Below, piece by piece: positions 35,065 to 43,419 of a DNA stretch of 64,000 bases. Source of the stretch: Paraburkholderia hiiakae (GTDB taxonomy: Bacteria > Pseudomonadota > Gammaproteobacteria > Burkholderiales > Burkholderiaceae). The first letter of the stretch is position 1; each line of letters starts with the position of its first letter. The notes under the pieces are model-generated. The model was not told the origin of the DNA, ran no database searches, and worked only from the letters and a program-made list of their open reading frames with translations. A program made the position numbers and the translations under genes. The stretch covers positions 1 to 64,000 of the forward strand of contig NZ_CAJHCQ010000028.1 of NCBI RefSeq assembly GCF_904848665.1, written 5' to 3'.

Positions 35065-37356
35065 TCAACTGGAAGCGATGCGCCACCACGCGGGCAGCAG
35101 CGCACGCACCCCGGGCTGCGCGAAGCGGTCGTCCAGCAGGTGCACGACGCCGCGATCGTGTTCGGTGCGGATCACGCGGCCTGCGGCCTGCACGACCTTG
35201 CGCAAGCCCGGAATCAGGTACGTGTAGTCGAAGCCATCGCCGTAAAGCGTATCCATGCGCGCGCGCATCGCCTCGTTCACGGCATTCAGCTGGGGCATAC
35301 CGAGCGTGGCGATGAATGTGCCAATGAGGCGTGTGCCGGGCAGATCGATGCCTTCGCCGAACGCGCCCCCCAGCACCGCGAAGCCAATGCCGCAGCCGCT
35401 TTCCACAAAGCGCGCGACGAAGGCCTGTTGGCCCGCTTCGTCCATGGTCCGCGACTGTAGCCACACGTCTAGCTGTGGATGGCGGGCGATGAACACATCG
35501 GCGGCTTGCTGCAGATAGTCGTAGCTGCTGAAAAAGCACAGATAGTTGCCGGGGCGCTCGGCATATTGTGCCGACACGCGCGCAACGAGCGCTTCGAGCG
35601 AACGCTCGCGGTCCCTGAAACGCGTCGAGATATGGCGGGCGATGTGTACGTCGAGCTGCTCGGCGCGAAACGGCGTGTCGATGTCGATGCTCACCGTGTT
35701 GGCGGGCAGGCCGAGCATGTCGCTGTAGTAGTGCGTGGGCGAGAGCGTCGCCGAAAAGAGCGTCATGCTGTGCGCCGTGGCGATGCGTGGGCGCATGGCG
35801 TCCGCGGGCACGATGTTGCGGATCGCGATCGTCGAACGCGCGCGGCGAGCGCTCTGATGCGCAAGCGGTGTGACGTCGAAGAGTGAATGCGTATCGAAGC
35901 GTTCGGCAATGCGCGTGAAGTGCAGGGCGTCGAAATAGAAGCGTTCCAGTTCGGGGTCGCGCGCGAGCGCGGGTTCGGCGAGCTGATCGCCAATCGCGCC
36001 GATCACTTCGCCCAGCGCGGTGACGAGGCCTTCGGGCAAGGTGTCGCTCGCGCGCCAGGCGCCGGGCTGTACCGCGTTTTGCGCATTCCAGTGCTTCTGC
36101 AGACGCGCGAGCGCGCGCTTGAGTGGCACGCTTGCGGCGCGGCGCACGGTGTCGATGCGCGTTTGCACGAGTTCCGCCGAGTACATCGCGCGGGCGCGCT
36201 CGGGGAGGTTGTGCGCCTCGTCCACGAGCACGCTCGCGCGCCACTGGTTGTGCGCGGCGAGCATGAACAGCATGGCGCTCGTGTCGAACCAGTAGTTGTA
36301 GTCGCCGACGATCACGTCGCACCAGCGCGCCAGTTCCTGGCCAAGGTAGTAAGGGCAGACGGCGTGCTCGCTTGCCACCTCGCGCAGTGCCGCGCGATCG
36401 AGCCGCACGCGTTCGAGCGCCGCCGCGCGTGCGGCCGGCAGACGGTCGTAAAAGCCGCGCGCGAGCGGGCACGATTCGCCATGACATGCCGCTTCGGGAT
36501 GCTCGCAAGCCTTCTCGCGCGCAACGAGTTCGAGCACTCGCAGGGGGATGGTCGTTCGTTGCGCATCGGCGGTGGCTTCGTCTTGCGCGTTTGTCAGCGT
36601 GGCGAGCGCATCGAGCGCCAACTGACGTCCCGAGCTTTTCGCGCTTAGAAACACGACCTTGTCGATGGCCGCGCGCGGGCAAGCCTTCAACTGCGGAAAG
36701 AGCGTGCCGATGGTCTTGCCGATGCCGGTAGGCGCCTGCGCGAGCAGGCAGCGCCCCTGCGTGGCCGCGCGCCAGACGGCTTCGGCGAGATCGCGCTGGC
36801 CGGCTCGAAATTGCGGGTGCGGCAAACTGAGTGCGGCGAGCGCGGCGTCGCGCGCGCTGCGGTGTGCGCTTTCCTGGTCGGCCCATGCGACGAAGCGGCG
36901 GCATTGGGTTTCGAACGCGGCGCGCAGTTCCGCCGCGCTCGCCTGCTCGACGAGCGCCGTCTCGTGGCCCGAACCGATGTCGTAGTACACGAGCGCGAGT
37001 TCGAGCGCATCGAGACCGAGCGTGTCGCACAGGAGCGCGCCGTAGACGCGCAACTGCGCCCAGTGAAGCGCGCGCTGATTTTCGCGCATCGCATCGAGGT
37101 CGCCGCGATAGGTCTTGAATTCTTCGAGCCGGTGGCGCGCGGGATCATAGCCGTCGGCGCGGCCGCGCACGGTGAGCGATTCGAATGTGCCGGAAAGCGC
37201 GATCTCTGTCTCATAGCCGGGCGGGCGTCGAGCGGCGATCGCCGCGTGGCCGGCGCGGCCGTCGCTTGCATCGGGCGAGGGCGTGAAGCGCAAGTCGAGG
37301 TCGCCGCGCTTCGCGGTGAACTCGCACAGCGTGCGCACGGCGACGGTGTAGCTCAT
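35065..37356 (-). CDS. RecB/Cas4-like nuclease fused to DinG/XPD-type iron-sulfur helicase
   Basis: A 763-residue protein in two parts. The N-terminal ~160 residues carry PD-(D/E)XK nuclease motifs in RecB/Cas4 order: GRAD with Asp68, EFK with Glu79 and Lys81, and QLRVY (Gln101, Tyr105). No Cas4-type cysteine set surrounds them. From about 180 on is an SF2 helicase of the Rad3/XPD/DinG group: Q-motif-like PQFRAGQRDLAEAV, Walker A APTGIGKT (208-215), four iron-sulfur cysteines (284, 291, 296, 334, the last in CPYY), DEAH at 379-382, and C-terminal GCGIGFAVLGGAFGEGIDLPG and QAAGRVIR. Such helicases move 5' to 3' on single-stranded DNA. The start overlaps the upstream FAN1-like gene by 4 bp (37353-37356), so translation is coupled. 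Confidence 0.88.
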   Translation of the reverse strand: MSYTVAVRTLCEFTAKRGDLDLRFTPSPDASDGRAGHAAIAARRPPGYETEIALSGTFESLTVRGRADGYDPARHRLEEFKTYRGDLDAMRENQRALHWAQLRVYGALLCDTLGLDALELALVYYDIGSGHETALVEQASAAELRAAFETQCRRFVAWADQESAHRSARDAALAALSLPHPQFRAGQRDLAEAVWRAATQGRCLLAQAPTGIGKTIGTLFPQLKACPRAAIDKVVFLSAKSSGRQLALDALATLTNAQDEATADAQRTTIPLRVLELVAREKACEHPEAACHGESCPLARGFYDRLPAARAAALERVRLDRAALREVASEHAVCPYYLGQELARWCDVIVGDYNYWFDTSAMLFMLAAHNQWRASVLVDEAHNLPERARAMYSAELVQTRIDTVRRAASVPLKRALARLQKHWNAQNAVQPGAWRASDTLPEGLVTALGEVIGAIGDQLAEPALARDPELERFYFDALHFTRIAERFDTHSLFDVTPLAHQSARRARSTIAIRNIVPADAMRPRIATAHSMTLFSATLSPTHYYSDMLGLPANTVSIDIDTPFRAEQLDVHIARHISTRFRDRERSLEALVARVSAQYAERPGNYLCFFSSYDYLQQAADVFIARHPQLDVWLQSRTMDEAGQQAFVARFVESGCGIGFAVLGGAFGEGIDLPGTRLIGTFIATLGMPQLNAVNEAMRARMDTLYGDGFDYTYLIPGLRKVVQAAGRVIRTEHDRGVVHLLDDRFAQPGVRALLPAWWRIASS

Positions 37357-39104
37357 GGCGCGCGCAAGGTCTGTGCGGCGCTTTCGTTCGCCTCGTTCGC
37401 TTCGTCCGCCAGGTCGGGCCAGCGCACCTGCAACACGGAAACCGGCATGCCGTGCTGAACGCAATAGGCAAGCCAACGGCGCTGGTTGTCCTGCAGGCGG
37501 TCGCCGGGGCCTTTCACCTCGATCAGTTCGTAGCGCCGCTCGTGCGGCCAGAAGCGCACGAGATCAGGCAGGCCCGAACGGTTCGCGATGGGTTCGCGCA
37601 GCAGTCGCTCGAACCACAAGCGCAGATGCGCGGCGGGGAAGCAGTCGAGGGCGAGCGCGAGCAGGTCGTCGCTCAGTGCGGGCCACGCGACGAAGGGCGA
37701 CTGGACACCGGCCTTTTGCGCATAGCGCCGCAGGATCGAGTCGCGGTACGCGTGCGTTTCGAGTTCGGCGAGACATGCTTCGAAGTGCGAAGCACGGCGT
37801 GCAACGAAGTCCGCTGCGTGGAGGTCGGCGGGGCCGCGCTGGAACGGATGGAAGAACGCGCCTGGCAGCGGCGCGAACAGCGCGGGCCAGCAGAGCAGAC
37901 CGAAGAGGGCGTTGATCAGCGTGTTCTCGACGTAAAACACCGGCGCTTGCGGCGTGGCGAGCGAGAGGCGCGCAGCTTCCTCGACGCGGAGTTCCCCGGG
38001 TGCTGCCGGCAGCGTGAGTTCGAGCTGCACGAACGCCGGCTCGGCGCTCGTCTTCGCCTTCGCTCGGGTGCGCGCGAGACGCCCGAGTGTGCGCGCCGCG
38101 CGCTGCGCTTGCGCCTCGTTTTCAGGCGCTTCGGCAATGGTCTGCGCGAGCGCCAGCGCTTCCTCGCGGCGGCTCAGTTGTTCGAGCACGCGCACGCGGC
38201 GGTAGCGCGATTCGGGATGACCGCAGTCGAGATAGGCGCGCCATGCGAGTTCGGGTTCGCCCGCGCGCTCGGCGGCGAGCCCCGTGGCGTGACGCAGCTT
38301 GTCGTGCCGCACACGTAGCCACGCGTTGGCATGCGTGCGCGGGGCCAACGCGTCGAGCGCATCGAGTGTCACGGCGACGGCGACGGCGGCGTCGAAGTCC
38401 TGGGCTTGGGCGGCGCTGTCGAAGCCGTCGCGGCAATCGCGCAGCGCGAGATACGTGTCGATGTCCTCGCGTCGCTGGAACGCGCGCGAAGCGCGATCGA
38501 AGGGCACGCTTTCGTAGCGATAGACGCCGAGGTCGGCGAGCACGAACTCCGACCAGTCCTGATGCAGGTTGCCGAAGAACATGAGGCGCAGGCGCTCGCA
38601 GAGCGGCGCGCTCGCGAACAGCAGCACGGTGTCGGGCGAGGCCGGAAACCACGCATGCCAGTCGCGCGGGTCGGGTGCGGCCGCGTAGTGCGCCTCAAGC
38701 GCTTCGCGCGTGGCCGCGCGCGAAGCGCGCGGTTCCAGCGCGATACCGAGGCGCTCGGCGAGCGCCTGCAGTTCGGCCTTCGTCACAAGTGCGGCGAGCG
38801 AGTCGAGATCGAGCGGGGGCGCGGCGTCGAGCCAACCCGCCGCAACGAGCGGGGCCGCCGCCGCGCGCGGGCAGCCGATCTCGTCGTACGCGAGACGGCT
38901 TGAACGGAAATGGGGCCCCTTACGCATCAGCATGCGCACAAAGAGCGCGCGCGACGCCTGGGGCATGCGAGCGAAATCGTCGGCGAAGCGGCGCTCGGCG
39001 TCGTCGAACAGGTCGGCGCAGCGCGCGTCGAGCCACGCTAGCGCGCGCTCGAAGTTCGCGAGGTAGTAGAACGGATCGGGAGAGTCGGGAAGCACGCGCG
39101 GCAC
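37353..39104 (-). CDS. FAN1-like VRR-NUC domain nuclease
   Basis: A protein of about 583 residues related to FAN1, the structure-specific 5'-flap nuclease that unhooks DNA interstrand crosslinks. N-terminal FYYLANFERALAWLDARCADL and ALFVRMLMRKGPHFRSSRL resemble the FAN1 SAP-like region, a helical TPR-like middle follows (about 170-380), and the C-terminus is a VRR-NUC domain: GLPDLVRFW then YELIEVKGPGDRLQDNQ, giving the catalytic Asp, Glu and Lys near 514, 529 and 531. The start is uncertain: GTG at 39104 or GTG at 39095, neither with a clear ribosome-binding site; no ATG fits. It is coupled by a 4-bp overlap to the helicase-nuclease gene downstream. Confidence 0.88.
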   Translation of the reverse strand: MPRVLPDSPDPFYYLANFERALAWLDARCADLFDDAERRFADDFARMPQASRALFVRMLMRKGPHFRSSRLAYDEIGCPRAAAAPLVAAGWLDAAPPLDLDSLAALVTKAELQALAERLGIALEPRASRAATREALEAHYAAAPDPRDWHAWFPASPDTVLLFASAPLCERLRLMFFGNLHQDWSEFVLADLGVYRYESVPFDRASRAFQRREDIDTYLALRDCRDGFDSAAQAQDFDAAVAVAVTLDALDALAPRTHANAWLRVRHDKLRHATGLAAERAGEPELAWRAYLDCGHPESRYRRVRVLEQLSRREEALALAQTIAEAPENEAQAQRAARTLGRLARTRAKAKTSAEPAFVQLELTLPAAPGELRVEEAARLSLATPQAPVFYVENTLINALFGLLCWPALFAPLPGAFFHPFQRGPADLHAADFVARRASHFEACLAELETHAYRDSILRRYAQKAGVQSPFVAWPALSDDLLALALDCFPAAHLRLWFERLLREPIANRSGLPDLVRFWPHERRYELIEVKGPGDRLQDNQRRWLAYCVQHGMPVSVLQVRWPDLADEANEANESAAQTLRAP

Positions 39105-39215
39105 TGTACGGATATACAGCAGCGATGATAGCAGGGTCGCGCGTGGGGGCGAGCGCCGTAAGGGATTCCCCGCCCCGTACGCTACAATTGCCGCAGCCTG
39201 AAAAACGGATGAGCG

Positions 39216-39782
39216 ATGAACAAACGTAACGCATGCTTCGTCGGCCTCGCGGCCGCCGTCACCTTGCTCGCGGGATGCGCGGCGCAGTACCGCAATACCA
39301 GCACCTGCGAAGAGGAGATGCGTAACCGCCTGGCCGATACGACGCTCGGCGACCTGAAAGTCACGCATAGCGCGACGACGTATCGTGGCGCGCGCGTCGT
39401 GATCGAAGGCCGGCTCGAGAACGGCGTGGCGTCGGGTGCCGTGGCGGCTTCTGCGCCATCTGCGGCGTCTGCATCGGCAGCAGTGTCCGCTATGGGGCAG
39501 AGCGCCCAGGAGCCGCCGACGATCACGGCACCGTCCGTGCAGGCGGGGGCGTTGCCCGGCACGATTTCGGTTCCCACGGCTCCCGTTGCCCAGGGCGCCG
39601 CAGGGGGCAAGCCGACCACGCCGGTTGCGGCGCTCGCCGCAAAGCTCGGCATCAAGAAGGCCCCCGTTACGCCGACGGCCGCGGAGTGCACCTTCAATGA
39701 GTCCGGCCTCGCGACGTTCCGCTGGCTCGCGCCGGCGCCGCTCGCGAAGACCACGCCCGACCCGAACGCCGCGAACGACTAA
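39216..39782 (+). CDS. Putative lipoprotein, unknown function
   Basis: A 188-residue predicted lipoprotein. MNKRNACFVGLAAAVTLLAGC gives a lipobox (LLAGC, Cys21). A short folded-looking stretch (about 25-70) is followed by a low-complexity Ala/Ser/Pro/Thr-rich middle (about 70-135) and a small C-terminal region with ECTFNESGLATFRWLAP. Four cysteines in all. Divergent from the FAN1-like gene. The family is not recognised. Confidence 0.75.
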   Translation: MNKRNACFVGLAAAVTLLAGCAAQYRNTSTCEEEMRNRLADTTLGDLKVTHSATTYRGARVVIEGRLENGVASGAVAASAPSAASASAAVSAMGQSAQEPPTITAPSVQAGALPGTISVPTAPVAQGAAGGKPTTPVAALAAKLGIKKAPVTPTAAECTFNESGLATFRWLAPAPLAKTTPDPNAAND

Positions 39783-39837
39783 GGCGAACTCGCGCCGTTC
39801 GCTGCTGCGTTTCGTCGTCCGCGCAATCTACACTCAT

Positions 39838-39859
39838 GAAGGCCTCGCAAGAGGCCTTC
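39838..39859. terminator. Hairpin between convergent genes
   Basis: A 9-bp stem (GAAGGCCTC at 39838-39846 with GAGGCCTTC at 39851-39859) around GCAA, between the lipoprotein gene and the DUF3443 gene. There is no strong T run, so termination is only likely. Confidence 0.5.
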
Positions 39860-39894
39860 GTCGTTTGGGACGGCCCCGGTCACTGCCGGCGCGC

Positions 39895-41208
39895 TCAGAA
39901 CGCGAAGAACGGCCCGTCGCCGGCAGGCGTGACCTGCGAGGCGATCGCCGTGAACACGCGCCGCCCGAAGAAGAACGGCAGCCCCCAGCCGAACGCGTTA
40001 GCGTTGTAGCCCGCCAGATTGCTGAACGCCCAGTTGCCGGTGGCGAGGAGCGTGGTCGAACTCGCCACAGTGAAGGTCACCGAAGCGCCCACGCCGTCAA
40101 TGCCCGCTATCGTCGCGCCGAAGCTTGCGGGCGAGCTTGGGCAAAACCAGAACCCGCAGCGCGTCATCGTCGAATTGTTGAAGTAGAGGGCGTTCGAGCC
40201 GGTGTCGAGATAGCTCAGCGAGTAGACGGTGCCGTCCGATGTCGTCGTCTTCACATAGCCGGTGCCCGAGTTCGCGCGCAGCACGCTCGCGCTGCCGAGC
40301 GCGTTGTTCGCCTGCGAACCGATGCCGAAGATCATCGACCCGCTCACCTCGGACGCGCCGCCATCCGCGACGGCCGGCAGGTCGATGACCACGCCGTTGT
40401 TGTCGGTGGCAAAGGCCGCCACCGGGTTGCTGACCTGTTGCGCGAGCGGTTGCGCGCTCGCCGTGCAGCCGCTCGCCGGGCATGCGTAGTACCACGGCGT
40501 GACTGCCGCTCTCACGCAGGACGCGCCGCAATCGGCGCTGAACGGCCCCACGCCGAGGATGCCGTTCGAGCGCAGCGTGGTGGCGCTGTTCATCGCGAGA
40601 CCGCTGCCGGCGCAGCCGGCCGGTGCGGAGGCGGGCACGGCCGGGTCCGCGATCAACTGGATCGGCAGCGTGGCGGCCACTTCGCCCGCGAGTTTCACGT
40701 CGGCGCTGCGCACCGCTCCCCATGTATAGCCCGTGCCGAACACGGCGCATTCGCCCGCGATGCCGGCGCCCGCGCCGGCCGGCACGGCGGGCAACGCGAA
40801 GCCCGGCGGCAGCGCGGAAGCCAGCAGGCGCAGACCCTGCGAGCCCGTATCGACCTGCACGTTGTCGACGCTCACGCAGTTCCCGGTGCCCGGCACGCAG
40901 ACCGTGACGCTCGTCATCAGCATGTTGCGTGTCGAGGTAGGCGTCGGGCCGACCGTGACGGTTACGACGTTGGGCGTGGTCGATTGCGGCACGGTGGTGC
41001 CCGTGCTGGTGGTCGGCGGCGTGCTCGCGGGGCTTGCCGCGCCTGCGGAAGCCGGGGCGCTGGCGGGTGCGCCGACGCCTGTGCTCGCGGAGGCGGTTGC
41101 GCTGCCTCCTCCTCCGCCACAAGCCGTCAGCAAGGTGCAAAGCACGAAGAGGGCGACGCTCTGGCCGATGCCGGGCGCACGTGATTGGCGCTGGCTGCTG
41201 GCCTTCAT
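39895..41208 (-). CDS. DUF3443 lipoprotein with pepsin-like aspartic protease signatures
   Basis: A 437-residue predicted lipoprotein (lipobox LLTAC, Cys30) with a Ser/Thr/Pro/Ala-rich linker to about residue 85. I recognise it as DUF3443. Read as a fold, it carries pepsin-family (A1) landmarks in order: DTGS at 120-123 (VQVDTGSQGLRLL), NGILGVGPF at 215-223 (pepsin DGILGL), SGSMIFGIGS at 289-298 (pepsin GSVVIFGG), DTGS at 335-338 (SYLDTGSNALYF), and GLPFFFGRRVFTAI near the C-terminus (pepsin GDVFIRxYYxVFD). Two Asp of two lobes are thus in place. Activity is inference. The start overlaps the end of the DUF2844 gene by 4 bp. Confidence 0.82.
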   Translation of the reverse strand: MKASSQRQSRAPGIGQSVALFVLCTLLTACGGGGGSATASASTGVGAPASAPASAGAASPASTPPTTSTGTTVPQSTTPNVVTVTVGPTPTSTRNMLMTSVTVCVPGTGNCVSVDNVQVDTGSQGLRLLASALPPGFALPAVPAGAGAGIAGECAVFGTGYTWGAVRSADVKLAGEVAATLPIQLIADPAVPASAPAGCAGSGLAMNSATTLRSNGILGVGPFSADCGASCVRAAVTPWYYACPASGCTASAQPLAQQVSNPVAAFATDNNGVVIDLPAVADGGASEVSGSMIFGIGSQANNALGSASVLRANSGTGYVKTTTSDGTVYSLSYLDTGSNALYFNNSTMTRCGFWFCPSSPASFGATIAGIDGVGASVTFTVASSTTLLATGNWAFSNLAGYNANAFGWGLPFFFGRRVFTAIASQVTPAGDGPFFAF

Positions 41209-41678
41209 TGCAGGTCCCCAACGCTCACGCCGGCGGGCAGCGCGGCGGGCAGCCACGCGCGTCCCATGTAGGCGCGCATGTGGCCGGCCGTCTCGACCAC
41301 GACCTGAGCGCCTTCCACGCGCGCGGCGTGCAGGCCGTCGCGGCCTGCCGCGTGAAGCGCCGCGGCGGCGTTGCGCCAGTCGACTGCGTAGCGGCCCAGC
41401 AGCGTTTCCACGTTGGGCTGAGCCGGCCCCTGCCACGTGTAGGCGATCACCGTGCCAGTGGCGATCCCCACATATTCGTTGATGGTCGTGCCGTCGTCGT
41501 CGACGTAACTGACGACGCGGCCCGCGCCGCCGCCGACAACGCGCTGCGCGGCGCCGGCCGGCACCGCTGCGGTGTCGCCGAGCGCGGCGCGAGCCGGCGC
41601 GGCGGCGAAGCTCAGGCAACTGAGCGCGCAGGCGAACGCCGCGGCGCGGCCCGCCTGGGTGAGACTGCAAGTTTTCAT
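41205..41678 (-). CDS. DUF2844 domain-containing exported protein
   Basis: A 157-residue exported protein with a signal peptide (MKTCSLTQAGRAAAFACALS, cleavage probably after PARA near residue 31). The mature part begins ALGDTAAVPAG and includes VSYVDDDGTTINEYVGIATGTVIAYTWQGPAQPN and LLGRYAVDWRNAAA. It belongs to DUF2844, found next to DUF3443 in Burkholderiales. The start at 41676-41678 follows CCGGAGAGCGTC. It is coupled by ATGA to the downstream protease-like gene, so it may be its partner, inhibitor or substrate; this is conjecture. Confidence 0.8.
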   Translation of the reverse strand: MKTCSLTQAGRAAAFACALSCLSFAAAPARAALGDTAAVPAGAAQRVVGGGAGRVVSYVDDDGTTINEYVGIATGTVIAYTWQGPAQPNVETLLGRYAVDWRNAAAALHAAGRDGLHAARVEGAQVVVETAGHMRAYMGRAWLPAALPAGVSVGDLQ

Positions 41679-42067
41679 GACGCTCTCCGGTCCTGCTTTT
41701 TTTGAATCTCTTTTTTGAGATTTCGATGTGAAATTAGCACCGGCGTCGTTCTCGCAAGCGTCCCAGGCTGGAAAATCGGCGCAGCGCAAACGGGCGTTTT
41801 GGCGTGAATCTCAGTTAGAGCATTGATCCGAAAAGGGAATTTGTAGCGATTCAGCAGGCTCTCGATGGCTGATCGAATGTAGATGAATGTTACGGCGAGG
41901 TCAGTTTGGCGAGTCGTGGCTACGGCCCGGCGCGCGTCGCCGCGGCTGATGCGGGACCCGGATTGAGCGCCACCCCGTGGTTTTTGCACAGCGGGCCGCC
42001 GGACCGGTAAAATGTTTGGTTGATCCACGGAAACTGGCCGTGGCGTAGCCGAAGGGATTACCCGAAC
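41679..42067. other. 389-bp intergenic region carrying the bamC promoter
   Basis: Between divergent DUF2844 and bamC genes. The left part (41690-41900) is AT-richer. I see no gene. In many Burkholderiales dapA precedes bamC; it is absent here. Confidence 0.6.
41984..42013 (+). promoter_or_regulatory. Predicted sigma-70-type promoter of bamC
   Basis: TTGCAC (41984-41989), an 18-bp spacer and TAAAAT (42008-42013), 54 bp before the bamC start. Confidence 0.55.
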
Positions 42068-43312
42068 ATGAGTGATTTTCATCAACGTCTTGCCGCACGC
42101 GCGCTTGCGCTTCTGATGGCGGGCGGGCTGGTCGCCGGCTGCAGCTCGCCGACGCCAGGCAAGATCGATTACCGTAGTGACGCCAAGGCGAAGCAGTCCT
42201 CGCTCGCTGTGCCGCCGAACATGCTCGACGAAGCGTCCGACCAGCGCTCGCTCGCGCCGCAGGGCGGCGAAACCTCACTGTCCTCGCTCAAGCAGACCCA
42301 GGCCGCGGCGCCGCCGCCCGACCAGAGCCAGGTGGTCCCGCAAGTGCCGGGCATGCGTATCCAGCGTGACGGCACGGAAAGCTGGCTCGTCATCGACAGC
42401 CGCACGCCCGACCAGGTCTGGGCGCAGGTGCGCCGCTTCTGGCAGGAACAAGGCTTCCTGCTCGTGGTCGACCAGCGCGACAAGGGCGTGATGGAAACGG
42501 ACTGGAACGAAACCCATCCGAAGATCAGCGACGGCCTCATCCGCAACACGCTCTCGTGGGCCACGGGCAACTCGTACGTGACCGCCGAGCGCAACAAGTA
42601 CCGCACGCGCCTCGAAACGTCGCCCACCGGCGGCACCTATGTGTTCATCAGCCAGAAGGGTCTGAGCGAACAGCTCTCGGGCACCAATAACGACACCAGC
42701 AAGTGGGTGCCGAAGCCCAATGACCCGGCGCTCGAAGCCGAGTACCTCAAGCGCCTCATGATGACGCTCGCGAACGCGAAGCCGGGCGTGCCCGACGCGC
42801 AGGTCGCGGCCGAAGCCGACGCCAAGGCCAACACCAAGAGCACCGGCGCGAAGTCGAAGGGCCCGGACGCCGCGGCGGCCGCCGTGGCCGCGCAGAACGT
42901 TGCAGCCGTGGGCCAGCAATCGGGCAGCGGCTCGTCGAACTCGGGCGCGCAGGGCACTTCGGGCCAGTACACCTCGACCGAACTCACGCTCGGCGAGCCG
43001 TACGACCGCGCCTGGGTGCGCGTGGGCATCGCGCTCGATCGCGCAAACTTCACGGTGGACGACCGCGATCGCACGAAGGGCATGTACTACGTGCGCTACG
43101 TCGATCCGAAGGATCTGAGCTCGGACGAACAGGGCTTCTGGAACCAGATCTTCCACGGCCGCAAGGAAAAGGTCGCGAAGCAGTACAAGCTCAACGTGCG
43201 CGCCGTGACGGACAACCAGACGCGCATTGCGATCGTTGACGACAACGGCCAGATCGACTCGTCGCGCCCGGCGCAGGAGATCATGAGCCTCGTGGTCGAC
43301 GAACTGCATTAA
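42068..43312 (+). CDS. bamC: Outer membrane protein assembly factor BamC
   Basis: A 414-residue lipoprotein (lipobox VAGC near residue 26) of the BAM complex that inserts beta-barrel proteins into the outer membrane. After the lipid anchor comes a long flexible segment (KIDYRSDAKAKQSSLAVPPNM), then two helix-grip domains: SWLVIDSRTPDQVWAQVRRFWQEQGF (about 105-225) and LGEPYDRAWVRVGIALDRANFTVDDRDRTKGMYYVRY-like sequence (about 305-414), joined by an Ala/Ser/Gly-rich linker. Stops before a shared terminator. Confidence 0.92.
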   Translation: MSDFHQRLAARALALLMAGGLVAGCSSPTPGKIDYRSDAKAKQSSLAVPPNMLDEASDQRSLAPQGGETSLSSLKQTQAAAPPPDQSQVVPQVPGMRIQRDGTESWLVIDSRTPDQVWAQVRRFWQEQGFLLVVDQRDKGVMETDWNETHPKISDGLIRNTLSWATGNSYVTAERNKYRTRLETSPTGGTYVFISQKGLSEQLSGTNNDTSKWVPKPNDPALEAEYLKRLMMTLANAKPGVPDAQVAAEADAKANTKSTGAKSKGPDAAAAAVAAQNVAAVGQQSGSGSSNSGAQGTSGQYTSTELTLGEPYDRAWVRVGIALDRANFTVDDRDRTKGMYYVRYVDPKDLSSDEQGFWNQIFHGRKEKVAKQYKLNVRAVTDNQTRIAIVDDNGQIDSSRPAQEIMSLVVDELH

Positions 43313-43360
43313 GCCTTGCGCTCAAGCCAGCAACAGCTGGCTGACTGCATGTGGCAAAAG

Positions 43361-43398
43361 AAAAACCCGCCTGCGCTTCGCCGCGCAGGCGGGTTTTT
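43361..43398. terminator. Bidirectional terminator between bamC and lactate permease
   Basis: A 16-bp perfect inverted repeat (AAAAACCCGCCTGCGC at 43361-43376 with its complement at 43383-43398) around a 6-nt loop, with A and T runs that serve both convergent genes. Confidence 0.92.
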
Positions 43399-43419
43399 TC
43401 ATGCAGGCGCACGCCGTAT

